In this document: one piece after another, positions 31,372-39,981 of the stretch
Layout of the letters: each line of letters starts with the position of its first letter
Numbering within the stretch: the stretch's first letter is position 1
Assembly: GCA_017795105.1 (NCBI GenBank)
Contig: CP051247.1
Span: 2,046,001-2,110,000 of the forward strand
Source of the DNA: Planctomycetaceae bacterium
GTDB taxonomy: Bacteria > Planctomycetota > Planctomycetia > Planctomycetales > Planctomycetaceae
Direction of reading: 5' to 3'
DNA: 64,000 nucleotides
Translations under genes and position numbers: made by a program
The notes under the pieces: generated by a model
What the model saw: only the letters and a program-made list of their open reading frames with translations
The model's database searches: none
What the model was told of the DNA's origin: nothing

Positions 31372-32985
31372 CTATTTCTGCGGCTCTTCGCCCAGTGTCA
31401 GCGTCGCACGCCCGGGGGCTTTCTCGCCGGGGCTCGGATTGAACGGCGGGGCATCTTCCGGTTCCGGCGGAGCCGGCTCGTCGCCCTGGAAACCTGGGAT
31501 CGGAATCGGCTTCAACTTGGGAATTCCCCACGAGGGGAAGTACCGCGGCTTGGCTTCTTCCTGAGGTTCCGGCGTTGTCGGTGCTGGAGCTGGCGCTGGC
31601 TGCGACTGTGGTTGCGGACGCTGCGACGGCATCGCCGGAGCTTCCGCGGTCTGCGACGGCATATTGTCGATCGAAGGAATATCGTCGGCCGTGATGTGCT
31701 GCATCGCCAGCACGAGGGTATTCTGCTCCTTGTACTCCGGCAGCAGACTCAACAGTCCGCGAGCCTTGCCGGCGTACTTCGAACTCGGATAGGTATTAAT
31801 GATGTGGTGGCAGTGCATCTCGACCGCTTCGAACCGGCCGCGATTCAGCCAGTACAGGGCCGCCGAGAAGTCGCGGGCCACGGTCGCGTCATCGACCTGC
31901 TGCAGTTCGGTTTCGAGCCGCTTCCGCTCTTCATCATCGAGGTTGCCCAAGGAGTTCAGTGCAATCAACCGCAGTTGACGAGCTTCCGAAAGCTCCTTGC
32001 CGTCGTAATGAGCCCCCTGATAGGACGCCTGCGTCACATGGGCTCCCAGCAGATAGGCATCTTTCACGTGCGGGCTGTCTGGGAATTCCTCCCGCAGCAG
32101 TCGATAGGTTTCCGCGGCTTCAAAGTTCCGGCCCGTACGAAGGTAATGGCTGGCGGTCAGCATCAGGGCATCGTCGGCGAGCGGCCCGGTCGGATCGTTC
32201 AACCAGATCGCCTTGAGACATTCCAAAGCGCGGCCTTCGGTGTCGGTGAACGGTCGCTTGCGATCGGTTAGGTTAAAGAAGCTCGGCCGATCGTAATCGG
32301 GATCGTTCACCACTTCGGGTTTGCTGGCCGGACCGGCATCTTCGTAGGCCGCCAGCTGCACATCCTTGTTCGTGGTCGGTTTGAACTGCATCCAGATCCG
32401 GGCGATGTCATACAGTCGCTGCGTCGATGTTTCGAGATGCCGGGTGTGCGGGTAGACCTTGAGAAGGCCGAGGTACATATCCTGAGCACCGGGATATTGT
32501 TTGAGTTGATACCGGCATTCGGCGACCATGAAGACCGCGTCTTCACGAATCGGACCATCGGTATAACTGGCGACACGTTCGGAAGGCGCTTTGTACCAGT
32601 TCGAGAATTTGCGTTTGCGATACTGACCGGTCTCGTCGAGTTCGAGACGATCGGCCAGGGCCTCGAATGCCTTCTCGGCTTCGGAATAATTGCCGGCGTC
32701 GTAGAGTTGCTTGGCCGCCAGATATTCTTGGAAATCGGGTGTATTCTGATGCGCGGCCAGATCGACGATCGACTGACTGCGGTTGGCCAGCAGCTGCTTT
32801 TCCAGCGGGCCTTTCACGCCATCAATCGAGGTCTCGGCCGAAACCGGCGTCGCGAGCGGACCGCCTTTGCCTTCGCTCTCGCCGTAGCGGAATGTCTGAC
32901 ATCCAACAGCGCAGAGCATGGCCCCGGTCAGACTGGTTTGAACCAGAGACCGCTGGCAGCGAAGTATCGTGCGATAAATATTCAT
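31372..32985 (-). CDS. BamD/YfiO-like TPR lipoprotein with Pro-rich tail
   Basis: This gene encodes 537 aa. An N-terminal export signal contains Cys29 (CAVGCQTF), a lipoprotein-like site. Residues about 85-420 are TPR-like helical pairs of the BamD type (LYDAGNYSEAEKAFEALAD, LKQYPGAQDMYLGLLKVYPH, YLRTGRNFEAAETYRLLREEFPDS). The last 100 residues are Pro/Gln/Ala-rich. BamD-like proteins assist outer membrane protein assembly or sort cell-envelope components. It precedes LptE with a 14-base gap and follows recO, so the cassette joins DNA repair and outer-membrane genes. Confidence 0.8.
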   Translation of the reverse strand: MNIYRTILRCQRSLVQTSLTGAMLCAVGCQTFRYGESEGKGGPLATPVSAETSIDGVKGPLEKQLLANRSQSIVDLAAHQNTPDFQEYLAAKQLYDAGNYSEAEKAFEALADRLELDETGQYRKRKFSNWYKAPSERVASYTDGPIREDAVFMVAECRYQLKQYPGAQDMYLGLLKVYPHTRHLETSTQRLYDIARIWMQFKPTTNKDVQLAAYEDAGPASKPEVVNDPDYDRPSFFNLTDRKRPFTDTEGRALECLKAIWLNDPTGPLADDALMLTASHYLRTGRNFEAAETYRLLREEFPDSPHVKDAYLLGAHVTQASYQGAHYDGKELSEARQLRLIALNSLGNLDDEERKRLETELQQVDDATVARDFSAALYWLNRGRFEAVEMHCHHIINTYPSSKYAGKARGLLSLLPEYKEQNTLVLAMQHITADDIPSIDNMPSQTAEAPAMPSQRPQPQSQPAPAPAPTTPEPQEEAKPRYFPSWGIPKLKPIPIPGFQGDEPAPPEPEDAPPFNPSPGEKAPGRATLTLGEEPQK

Positions 32986-33148
32986 AGGATCGACCTTGCC
33001 CTCAGGATGGGAGTGAGGTGAGGTGGGAGGTCACCAGCAGGACGCCGGCGAGTAGACGGAGATGGGAAGGGCGCGAAGCCGGACTCGAGGGGAAGAGACG
33101 GACAACGCAGGAGGGTGGCGGAAAGCCGGGGGAGTTCGACCGGAACGG

Positions 33149-33895
33149 TCAGAACTTGAGGTAGGCGAGCATCTTGGGTCGACGATCGATAATGTTCGAA
33201 ATCAATGCCGTCAGCAGAGGACGGATGATCCGTAGTTGTTTTTCGGGAACGGGCGGGACAGTCTCGTCGGCCATTTCGGACTGGCTCAGTCGGCGCAGCG
33301 TCGACAGGACCTCGCCGGTCAGCGGTCGCGTAGACGCTTCGTGATGTCGACATTGCGAACACAACAAGACTCCCTGTTGAATCCACAGCGACCAGCGCTC
33401 GGAGTTTTCCTCGACTGGACGTCCGCACTGACATTCCTCAAATTCCGGCAGCAGCCCCAGTTCCGCCAGGGTAACGAGCTCGAATCGGATCACAGCCTGT
33501 CTGAAGTCGGCATCCGACTGCAACCGGCTCAATGTCACGACCGCGGCGTCGTACCAGCGGGGATAGGGATCGTACTCCTCGGAAAGGGACTGAAGCAGCT
33601 CGGCCACGTAGAGACCGGCGTAGTACGCATTCACCTGATGCGACTCCGCCCGAAACCGGTTAACGAGCTTGGCTTCCGTAAGAATGTCGAGACTGGATGT
33701 GGATTTGTGGAGGAAAACTATCTGACATCTCGTCAACAGGTCAATAGCAGCCTCGAACGAGCTCTTGAGCCGCTTCGCCCCCTTGGCCAGCACCGAAATG
33801 CGACCGTAGTCGCGGGTGAAGAAGGTCACCACGCGACTGGTCTCACTGAAGTCGACCTGTCGAATGACAAGCCCTTCTGTCTTGTTTCTATCCAT
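33149..33895 (-). CDS. recO: DNA repair protein RecO
   Basis: RecO loads RecA on SSB-coated single-stranded DNA together with RecR. The 248-aa protein has the N-terminal OB fold (TEGLVIRQVDFSETSRVVTFFTRDYGRISVLAKGAKR) and the helical C-terminal part with a zinc site of four Cys: CQCGR near residue 152 and CSQC near 177. Length and layout fit. The start ATG at 33895 is supported by the conserved MDRNKTEGLVI opening. It is the first gene of the likely operon recO, TPR, LptE; the 163-base gap to the TPR gene could hold a promoter. Confidence 0.92.
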   Translation of the reverse strand: MDRNKTEGLVIRQVDFSETSRVVTFFTRDYGRISVLAKGAKRLKSSFEAAIDLLTRCQIVFLHKSTSSLDILTEAKLVNRFRAESHQVNAYYAGLYVAELLQSLSEEYDPYPRWYDAAVVTLSRLQSDADFRQAVIRFELVTLAELGLLPEFEECQCGRPVEENSERWSLWIQQGVLLCSQCRHHEASTRPLTGEVLSTLRRLSQSEMADETVPPVPEKQLRIIRPLLTALISNIIDRRPKMLAYLKF

Positions 33896-34468
33896 TGGCA
33901 GTTCAGGACTTACGATTAGCTCCAGCCGTCCGGTGGCTGGCAGAATTGGAGGCTCATCGCCGACACAACGTCCGAGATTGCTCTGCTCGTGAAGCGAAAC
34001 GGAACGGTCGACTTGAGAGAGATTTTACAGTTTCATTCCGCCCGGGCGAAGCCGCTGGAGGTTCGCGGAGCGGGTGCCTCGCGTCAACACCGGTGGTGAG
34101 AAATCGGAACATCCCCTGATCGGTACCTTGAAACCGCTCTCCGCATGACAGGGAGGATGCGGGGAAAAACCATGAAAAACCTGCGAATTTCGGGGGCTGG
34201 CAGGTGGGGTTGTAACGATTGGGGGATTTGTGCGGCTGACTTCGGCGGTTCCGCGACGGGAACGCGACTCGCCGAATGACAGAATCGCTCCCGGCATTCA
34301 AACTGCAACAAAGAGGGATGTCGGGACGATGGAGCAGTTCTCGCCCCGCCATTTCGCCAGAGTCGTGTCGTCCACGGACGAAACGTCGTCGGCTCTGCCC
34401 CTCCATGTCGTTTAAGTGCGGGTGACCGGATTCTCCGGGCGCCCACCCTGAAAGTCAGGAACGGTCTA
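33896..34468. other. Intergenic region between recO and the helical unknown gene
   Basis: 570 bases between divergent genes. I looked for tRNA arms, 4.5S/SRP, RNase P and tmRNA signatures and saw none. Several short frames exist but none has a ribosome site and family features. The region should contain promoters for recO and for the gene at 34469. Confidence 0.4.
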
Positions 34469-35206
34469 TTGAACCTCTCGCATACTGTTGACGCCGCCGC
34501 CCAACTGGTTGCGCACGCCGACTGTCTGGTCCACCACTCGCAGTTGATCCGGGATGCGCCGCTGCATGCCTACTGGTCGTACTCACGCGAGTTGACCAAT
34601 ACGTGGATGCAGAATCTGGCCATCTGCCAGCGGGTGCTCGAAGACTCCAATCCGATTCGCCGTCGGCACTGCTGGCTGGAGTACGAACCGGATCTGCGGG
34701 ATATCCTCCGCGCGGATGTTCTCCATCGCGTCTGGTACACGATTCTCCAGTCGGCCGATCAGGCCGCCGGAAAGCGGCACGTCGAACCAATCGCCCGCAG
34801 CGTTCTCGCAGCCCAGATGCAGGTTCGCATCCGCTGCCTGAAACTGATCCTCGCCGGCCACAGCATCGATGCGGCTCGCATGCGGAGCCTCAATCAACTG
34901 CGGAAGAACGCCGAAATGTGGTCCGACTTCCTTTGCGCTCATCTCGCCCTCACTCATGAGGTCGACGACATCTTCTACAATCAACGACGAGCCCGCGAAT
35001 GGGGCCAGCAGCCGCTGTCGATCGTCTTTCCCGAACTCCGCCTGCCAGAACGTCTCCCGACCTCCGACCTCAACTGGCAGATGGCCTCCGGCATCCGCAA
35101 GAACGACTCGCTGAATGCCCTTCAGCAACTCCTCCGCAAAATGCTCGACTGCTTCCCCGACACCGCCTTCGACAAGAACGGCCTCCTCCGCGGCCACGAA
35201 AAGTAA
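34469..35206 (+). CDS. All-helical protein of unknown function
   Basis: This gene encodes 245 aa from the TTG at 34469, which has AGGA 8 bases upstream. The sequence is helical throughout with many aromatic and basic residues (WSYSRELTNTWMQNLAICQRVL, WYTILQSADQAAG). No signal peptide. I do not recognise a family. It has clear reading-frame length and codon pattern and is not a shadow of another gene. Repeats start immediately downstream. Confidence 0.7.
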   Translation: MNLSHTVDAAAQLVAHADCLVHHSQLIRDAPLHAYWSYSRELTNTWMQNLAICQRVLEDSNPIRRRHCWLEYEPDLRDILRADVLHRVWYTILQSADQAAGKRHVEPIARSVLAAQMQVRIRCLKLILAGHSIDAARMRSLNQLRKNAEMWSDFLCAHLALTHEVDDIFYNQRRAREWGQQPLSIVFPELRLPERLPTSDLNWQMASGIRKNDSLNALQQLLRKMLDCFPDTAFDKNGLLRGHEK

Positions 35207-35212
35207 CCCCAC

Positions 35213-35671
35213 CCGTACCGGCGGCATCCTGCCGCCGATTGCGTGAGCCAGGAACAACCCCGCGTCGAGACTCCGAGCACCGTCCTTTCGGCGGCAAGAT
35301 GCCGCCGCTACGAGAGGTTATCCATCACGGATGGCACAGAGATTCATCTCTGTGTTGCAACGCAACAGGAAGCTTGTCTTGAGCGCCGTCACCGTACCGG
35401 CGGCATCCTGCCGCCGATTGCGCGAGCCAGGAACAACCCCGCGTCGAGACTCCGAGCACCGTCCCTTCGGCGGCAAGATGCCGCCGCTACGAGAGGTTAT
35501 CCACCACGGAGGGCACAGAGATTCATCTCTGTGTTGCGGAGCAACAGCAGGCTTGTCTTGAGCGCCGTCACCGTACCGGCAGCATCCTGCCGCCGATTGC
35601 GTGAGCCAGGAACAACTCCACGTCGAGACTCCGAGCCACGTCCCTTCGGCGGCAGGATGCCGCCGCTACGA
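35213..35671. repeat. Three tandem copies of a 179-bp unit (family A), third copy partial
   Basis: The string CCGTACCG begins at 35213, 35392 and 35571, an exact 179-base period twice; the copies differ at only a few positions. Each unit has two REP-like palindromes, CGGCGGCATCCTGCCGCCG and its near-inverse CGGCGGCAAGATGCCGCCG about 75 bases later, plus CACAGAGAT-TC-ATCTCTGTG, a perfect 9-bp hairpin. The third copy stops after the second palindrome. The period is not a multiple of three, so the open frames that cross the units change frame between copies and are not coding. Confidence 0.85.
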
Positions 35672-35681
35672 GAGACGTAAA

Positions 35682-35713
35682 AAAAACCGCGGCTCTTTCG
35701 AGTCGCGGTTTTC
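35682..35713 (-). terminator. Bidirectional terminator after the FGE-like gene
   Basis: AAAACCGCGGCTC pairs with GAGTCGCGGTTTT (one mismatch) around a TTTC loop. The flanks are A-rich on the left and T-rich on the right, so it can end minus-strand transcription from the gene at 35730 and plus-strand transcription. Confidence 0.85.
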
Positions 35714-35729
35714 TCTGTTCTCACCGGAA

Positions 35730-36773
35730 CTACTTCATCAGTTCGGGCGGGGGATCCGGGTGCAGGACTTTGTCCTTGATCTCGGCGTCGCTCGGACGAC
35801 GGAGCGGGCGGATCACGCGGAAGCCGACGTGCAGAGCGTCGGTGTGATACCACATGCTCTTGGGCAGCTGAGGATCGCGAACCTTCCAGAGTGGATCGGA
35901 CTTCTGTCGTGACGCACTGCGGAGGAAATCGGGATCGTCGTCCCAGGAGCCGCCGCGGACCACGCGGGGGTACAGCGTTTCGACGATGGCGATCGGGTTC
36001 TCGGCGACTTTGCCATCGAACTGCTTGTAGAAGTCGGGCTTGTACTGGTCGAGGCACCACTCGGCGACGTTGCCGTGCATGTCATACAGACCCCAGGGGT
36101 TCGGCTTCTTCTGGCCGACCTTCTGGTACTTCTCGTCGGCGTTGTCGTAGTACCAGGCGTAATCGTCGAGATCTTCCGGATCATCGCCGAAGGAATAGGC
36201 GGTGGTCGTGCCGGCTCGGCAGGCGTATTCCCACTCGGCTTCGGTCGGCAGACGATAGTAGTCGCCGGTAATTTCCGTAAGCCATTCGCAGTAGGACTTC
36301 GCGGCCAGCTGGGTCATGCAGATGGCCGGATAGCCATCGTGCCCCATGCCGAAGGTCATATCGCGGTATTCTTTGGTCGGACGGGTCACCGCATCGGCTT
36401 TGGTGTCCAGCTCGGTCGCATCGAGACCGGCCAGTTCACGACGCTGTACATCGAGCTTGTAGCGATAGGTATCGTATTCGTCCCAGGTAACTTCGCACTT
36501 GCCCATCCAGAACGGCTCGATTTTGACCGTGTGAACCGGGCCTTCATCGTCCTGACGATCGACTTCGTCGTCCGGGCTGCCCATCTGGAATTCACCGCCG
36601 GGAATCGGCACCATGTCGAACGTGATTTCCGTATAAGGAAGCTCGACGGTGAAGGGTTTGAGGGTAACGTCTTCTGCGGGCGGTGCCTTGTCGGCCGCCT
36701 GCAGCGGCGAAACAATAACTGCCGAAGTCGCCCAGAGGCTCAACGACAACAGGATTCGTGAAGTATGTTGCAT
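35730..36773 (-). CDS. FGE-sulfatase-domain protein lacking the catalytic cysteines
   Basis: This gene encodes 347 aa from the ATG at 36773, where a signal peptide starts (MQHTSRILLSLSLWATSAVIV, cleaved near QAADK). The domain is the formylglycine-generating-enzyme fold: MVPIPGGEFQMGSPDDE, then RLPTEAEWEYACRAG, GLYDMHGNVAEWCLD and the last core VRGGSWDDDPDFLRSASRQ, ending with GFRVIRP. In aerobic FGE two Cys follow GGS in this last region; here none does. So it probably does not make formylglycine and may be a binding or other-activity member (the fold also includes ergothioneine-type and lectin-like proteins). It is exported, whereas FGE would be needed in or near the export path. Confidence 0.88.
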   Translation of the reverse strand: MQHTSRILLSLSLWATSAVIVSPLQAADKAPPAEDVTLKPFTVELPYTEITFDMVPIPGGEFQMGSPDDEVDRQDDEGPVHTVKIEPFWMGKCEVTWDEYDTYRYKLDVQRRELAGLDATELDTKADAVTRPTKEYRDMTFGMGHDGYPAICMTQLAAKSYCEWLTEITGDYYRLPTEAEWEYACRAGTTTAYSFGDDPEDLDDYAWYYDNADEKYQKVGQKKPNPWGLYDMHGNVAEWCLDQYKPDFYKQFDGKVAENPIAIVETLYPRVVRGGSWDDDPDFLRSASRQKSDPLWKVRDPQLPKSMWYHTDALHVGFRVIRPLRRPSDAEIKDKVLHPDPPPELMK

Positions 36774-36857
36774 CGATTTCGTCTTTCGAAAGTTCTTCCG
36801 CAAACAACAGGAGGGACTGTGTGGAGGGATTGTGAACGGGGACCATCCGCTGTTCAA

Positions 36858-37928
36858 GTGAATCTTCGCTCCCGGCTGCAAGAACGAGTCCGGTCCGCAC
36901 TGATTCACGGGCTTGCGTCTATCATAGTGGTCATGGGACTTGAAAACTGTCAAGTAGGTGCATCCGAAATCTCTGATGCAACACCTGCTCGCTATCAGTT
37001 TCAACAGGTCTGCATGGGGGTCCCCTGGCGAATCGAGTTCGAAGCCAACTCCAACGAAGCCGCCCTCGCTGCCCAGAAAGCCGTTTTCGCCCGCGTTCGC
37101 GAGATCGACCGGGCTCTCTCCGACTACGACCCCGACAGCGAGCTCAACCAGCTCTGCCAGCAGGCGAAAACCGGCGAAAAAACCGACATCAGCGACGATC
37201 TGTTCACTGTATTATGGACCGCTCAGAAGATGTCCTGTCGCAGCGGCGGAGCGTTCGACGTCACCGTTGGGCATGTGACCGACCTGTGGCGGCGGGCCTA
37301 TCGTAAGAACGCTCTGCCCGATGAGGCGACTTTGGACGATGTCCTGAGCCGGACGAACTTCCGATTGCTCCGCCTGCATCCGGAAAGTCGGACAGTTGAG
37401 TTTCTGAAGGACGATCTCCAGCTCGATCTAGGGGCGATCGCCAAGGGATACGCAGCCGATGAAGCCCTGAAAGTCCTGAAAAACCGCGGCATTGAGCGAG
37501 CCTTGATCGACGCTTCCGGCGATATCGTGGTCGGAGATCCGCCCACGGGAGCCGATCACTGGGTGATTGGCATCGCCCCGCTGAAAAGTCCCCAGGGAGA
37601 GCCGAACGTCTTCCTGAAGCTCGCCAACTGTTCCGTCGCGACCTCGGGCGATGCGAGCCGGTATGTCGAAATCGATGGCGCACGGTACTCGCATATCGTC
37701 GATCCGAAAACGGGCATTGGACTCACCGAATCGAGCAGCGTGACCGTGATTGCTCCGAATGGCATGGACGCCGATGCTCTGGCCTCCGCTCTTTCCGTGA
37801 TGGGCCCGGAGAAAGGATTCGCCGTTCTGAAGAAGTACTCCGCCTCCGCGTTCATCGTGCTCGGAACGCGAGACGGTTTCGAGAAGCATTCGTCGGCCGG
37901 GTTCGAGGAGCATCTTCTAAAGGATTAA
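36858..37928 (+). CDS. apbE: FAD:protein FMN transferase (ApbE family)
   Basis: ApbE attaches FMN to target proteins such as Nqr/Rnf subunits or flavinylated extracytoplasmic proteins. With the GTG at 36858 it is 356 aa and begins with a signal-like segment (SALIHGLASIIVVMG). Key motifs: SGGAFDVTVG, LDLGAIAKGYAADEA, ALIDASGDIVVGD, SGDASRYVEIDGARYSHIVDPKTG and a C-terminal MDADALASALSVMGPE. The start is uncertain: a GTG at 36819 has AGGAGG very close upstream. It is divergent from the FGE-like gene. No flavinylation target is visible in the window. Confidence 0.88.
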   Translation: MNLRSRLQERVRSALIHGLASIIVVMGLENCQVGASEISDATPARYQFQQVCMGVPWRIEFEANSNEAALAAQKAVFARVREIDRALSDYDPDSELNQLCQQAKTGEKTDISDDLFTVLWTAQKMSCRSGGAFDVTVGHVTDLWRRAYRKNALPDEATLDDVLSRTNFRLLRLHPESRTVEFLKDDLQLDLGAIAKGYAADEALKVLKNRGIERALIDASGDIVVGDPPTGADHWVIGIAPLKSPQGEPNVFLKLANCSVATSGDASRYVEIDGARYSHIVDPKTGIGLTESSSVTVIAPNGMDADALASALSVMGPEKGFAVLKKYSASAFIVLGTRDGFEKHSSAGFEEHLLKD

Positions 37929-38234
37929 GCTCTCCGGCTTCCGGCAGTCCACTGCAGAATCTCTCTCGCCGTGTGCCACTGGCTCCGCCAGTGCCTTCCC
38001 GCGATCAAGGCTGTTGAGCCTGCACTGGCGAAGCCAGTGACACCCGATGACCGGTTGGAATCAATGCCGCTGCCAAATCGGGCTCGGTTATTCAGGCTCC
38101 GTGTCTTCCGGCGGTCCACTGGAGAATCTCTCTCGACCAGTTGCCGCAGGTTCTCTATTCTGCATGACACTCACGACAGCCATCGTGCGGTTGCGTGTGA
38201 ATCACAGGGAACGCTGAGGAAGGAAAGTTTGCCC
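37929..38234. repeat. Repeat region upstream of the POT transporter (family B)
   Basis: Two nearly perfect hairpins, CACTGGCTCCGCCAGTG (37977-37993) and CACTGGCGAAGCCAGTG (38023-38039), are each other's inverse repeats. A 30-base direct repeat (37939-37968 and 38106-38135, two mismatches, TTCCGGC..CTCTCTCG) flanks them. This resembles a short transposable element with REP-type hairpins inside. No gene is seen. Confidence 0.7.
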
Positions 38235-39689
38235 ATGGCCGGTCAGAAGAAGCACGCGACAGCCCCCTACGACATCGAAACCATGCCTCCGGGCATACCT
38301 TATATTGTGGGGAACGAGGCTGCCGAACGCTTCAGCTACTACGGCATGAAGGCGATCCTGACCGTCTTTATGACGTCCTTTCTGCTGAATCTGCAGGGCG
38401 AAGTCGCGCCGATGACGAAAGAAGAAGCCCGCGAGTGGCTGCACGGCTTCGGCTCGGCTGTCTACTTCTTCCCGATCTTCGGAGCCATCCTCTCCGACTG
38501 GCTGTTCGGGAAATATCGGATCATCATCTCGCTGTCGATTGTGTACTGCTTTGGCCATGTGGCCATGGCTCTCGTCGATTTGCCGCAGGCGACCGGCGTT
38601 CATCCGCGGACGATGCTCTTTATCGCGCTGGCCCTCATTGCCGTGGGATCCGGGGGGATCAAACCCTGTGTTTCCTCACACGTGGGGGACCAGTTCGGAA
38701 AGAGGAACCATCACCTGCTGCCGCGGGTGTTCCAATGGTTCTACTTCTCCATCAACTTCGGCTCCGCCATCTCAACGCTGCTGATTCCGGTTCTGCTGAC
38801 TCAGTTCGGCCCGAGTGTCGCCTTTGGCGTGCCCGGGGTCTTGATGGCGATTGCCACGTTCGCCTTCTGGATGGGACGCCACAAATATGCTCACATCCCG
38901 CCGGCTGGAACGAGCTTCTTCCGGGAAACTTTCAGTAAGACCGGTCTGCTGGCCATTCTGAATTTGATCCCGCTCTACTTCTTCATCGCGATGTTCTGGG
39001 CCCTGTTCGATCAGACCGCCTCGGCCTGGGTGATTCAGGCGCAGTCGATGAACCGCCTCGTCGGTGGCTGGGAAGTGCAGCCCTCGCAGCTGCAGGCGAT
39101 TAACCCCGTGCTCGTGATGATCTTCATCCCGCTCTTCTCCTACGTCATTTATCCGATGATGGGGAAGTTCTTCACAGTCACGCCGCTACGCAAGATTGCA
39201 ATCGGGCTGTTCCTCACCGTCCCCGCCTTTGCCCTGCCGGCGTGGCTGGAGATGCGGATCGCGGCTGGTGAAACACCGCACATCATCTGGCACTTCTGGG
39301 CCTATGTGCTCATTACGGCAGCCGAGATCATGGTGTCGATTACGTCGCTGGAGTTCTCCTACACGCAGGCTCCGAAGCGGATGAAATCGTTCATTATGGG
39401 GCTGTATCTGCTCAGTGTCTCGCTGGGCAACTTCTTCGTCGCCGGCGTGAACCATTACATTCAGAACGAAGACGGCACGAGCAAACTGACCGAAGTGCAG
39501 TACTACCAGTTCTTCACGGTCTGCATGCTGGTGACGGCCGTTCTGTTCGTGATCTTTGCCCAGTTCTATCGCGGCAAGACCTACATTCAGGACGAAGAAC
39601 TCGCCATGGAAGCCGAACATCGCCTCGACGATTACCAGGACGATGTGATCGACAAGCAGGTCGACGAAGAAGGCACGACCGGCACCTGA
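38235..39689 (+). CDS. POT/PTR2-family proton-dependent oligopeptide transporter
   Basis: This gene encodes 484 aa from the ATG at 38235, with GAAGGAAAG upstream. The signature GNEAAERFSYYGMKAIL and the PTR2 motif GSGGIKPCVSSHVGDQF are both present. About 12-14 membrane segments. POT proteins take up di- and tripeptides with protons. A C-terminal cytosolic stretch is acidic (DDYQDDVIDKQVDEEGTT). The gene stands alone and ends at a clear terminator. Confidence 0.92.
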   Translation: MAGQKKHATAPYDIETMPPGIPYIVGNEAAERFSYYGMKAILTVFMTSFLLNLQGEVAPMTKEEAREWLHGFGSAVYFFPIFGAILSDWLFGKYRIIISLSIVYCFGHVAMALVDLPQATGVHPRTMLFIALALIAVGSGGIKPCVSSHVGDQFGKRNHHLLPRVFQWFYFSINFGSAISTLLIPVLLTQFGPSVAFGVPGVLMAIATFAFWMGRHKYAHIPPAGTSFFRETFSKTGLLAILNLIPLYFFIAMFWALFDQTASAWVIQAQSMNRLVGGWEVQPSQLQAINPVLVMIFIPLFSYVIYPMMGKFFTVTPLRKIAIGLFLTVPAFALPAWLEMRIAAGETPHIIWHFWAYVLITAAEIMVSITSLEFSYTQAPKRMKSFIMGLYLLSVSLGNFFVAGVNHYIQNEDGTSKLTEVQYYQFFTVCMLVTAVLFVIFAQFYRGKTYIQDEELAMEAEHRLDDYQDDVIDKQVDEEGTTGT

Positions 39690-39715
39690 TCGCGAAAAAG
39701 CTCCTGAACGCAATG

Positions 39716-39755
39716 AATCCCAATCGGAAGCATCTCTCTTCCGGTTGGGATTTTT
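39716..39755 (+). terminator. Intrinsic terminator after the POT gene
   Basis: AATCCCAATCGGAAG pairs with CTTCCGGTTGGGATT (one mismatch) around a 7-base loop and ends in TTTTT, 27 bases after the stop codon. Confidence 0.88.
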
Positions 39756-39770
39756 CTATTCCGATCAGCT

Positions 39771-39914
39771 GCAGGGTGCGTCTCGACGCACCGATCGGAT
39801 CGAAGTTCTCCACGTGACGTATTGATGTTGTCGAGTGGAACCGAGAACGCCGATGTGGCGTAGCGACAGAGTTGGTTGCGAACGCTGAGTTTGGTGCGTC
39901 GAGACGCACCCTGC
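39771..39914. repeat. Bipartite palindromic element (family C)
   Basis: A 22-base arm at 39771-39792 (GCAGGGTGCGT...GACGCACC) and its exact reverse complement at 39893-39914 are separated by 100 bases. Each arm is also self-palindromic (GGTGCGTC-TC-GACGCACC), so both can form hairpins alone or pair with each other. No gene lies inside. Confidence 0.85.
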
Positions 39915-39922
39915 TTGTCTTA

Positions 39923-39981
39923 TCCCGAAGCGTCAGTGAGAGACCAACGTCGATGTATCCTCACTGACGTTTCGGGTTGAG
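39923..39981. repeat. Bipartite repeat (family D, copy 2)
   Basis: CCCGAAGCGTCAGTGAG (39924-39940) and CTCACTGACGTTTCGGG (39960-39976) are inverse repeats with one mismatch; the stretch ends GGGTTGAG. It is the same element as at 30661-30720 at the end of uvsE. Confidence 0.8.

Noticed and set aside
33954..34406. 150-aa minus-strand frame in the gap before the helical gene
   Set aside because: Composition is random-like with many Arg and Ser; no start site or domain.
35213..35671. CRISPR array
   Set aside because: Units are 179 bases and nearly identical throughout, with no spacer variation; no cas genes are seen.
35243..35680. Open frame of 145 aa across the 179-bp repeats, which could be taken for a repetitive protein
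   Set aside because: The repeat period is not a multiple of three, so the frame differs between copies, and no ribosome site exists.
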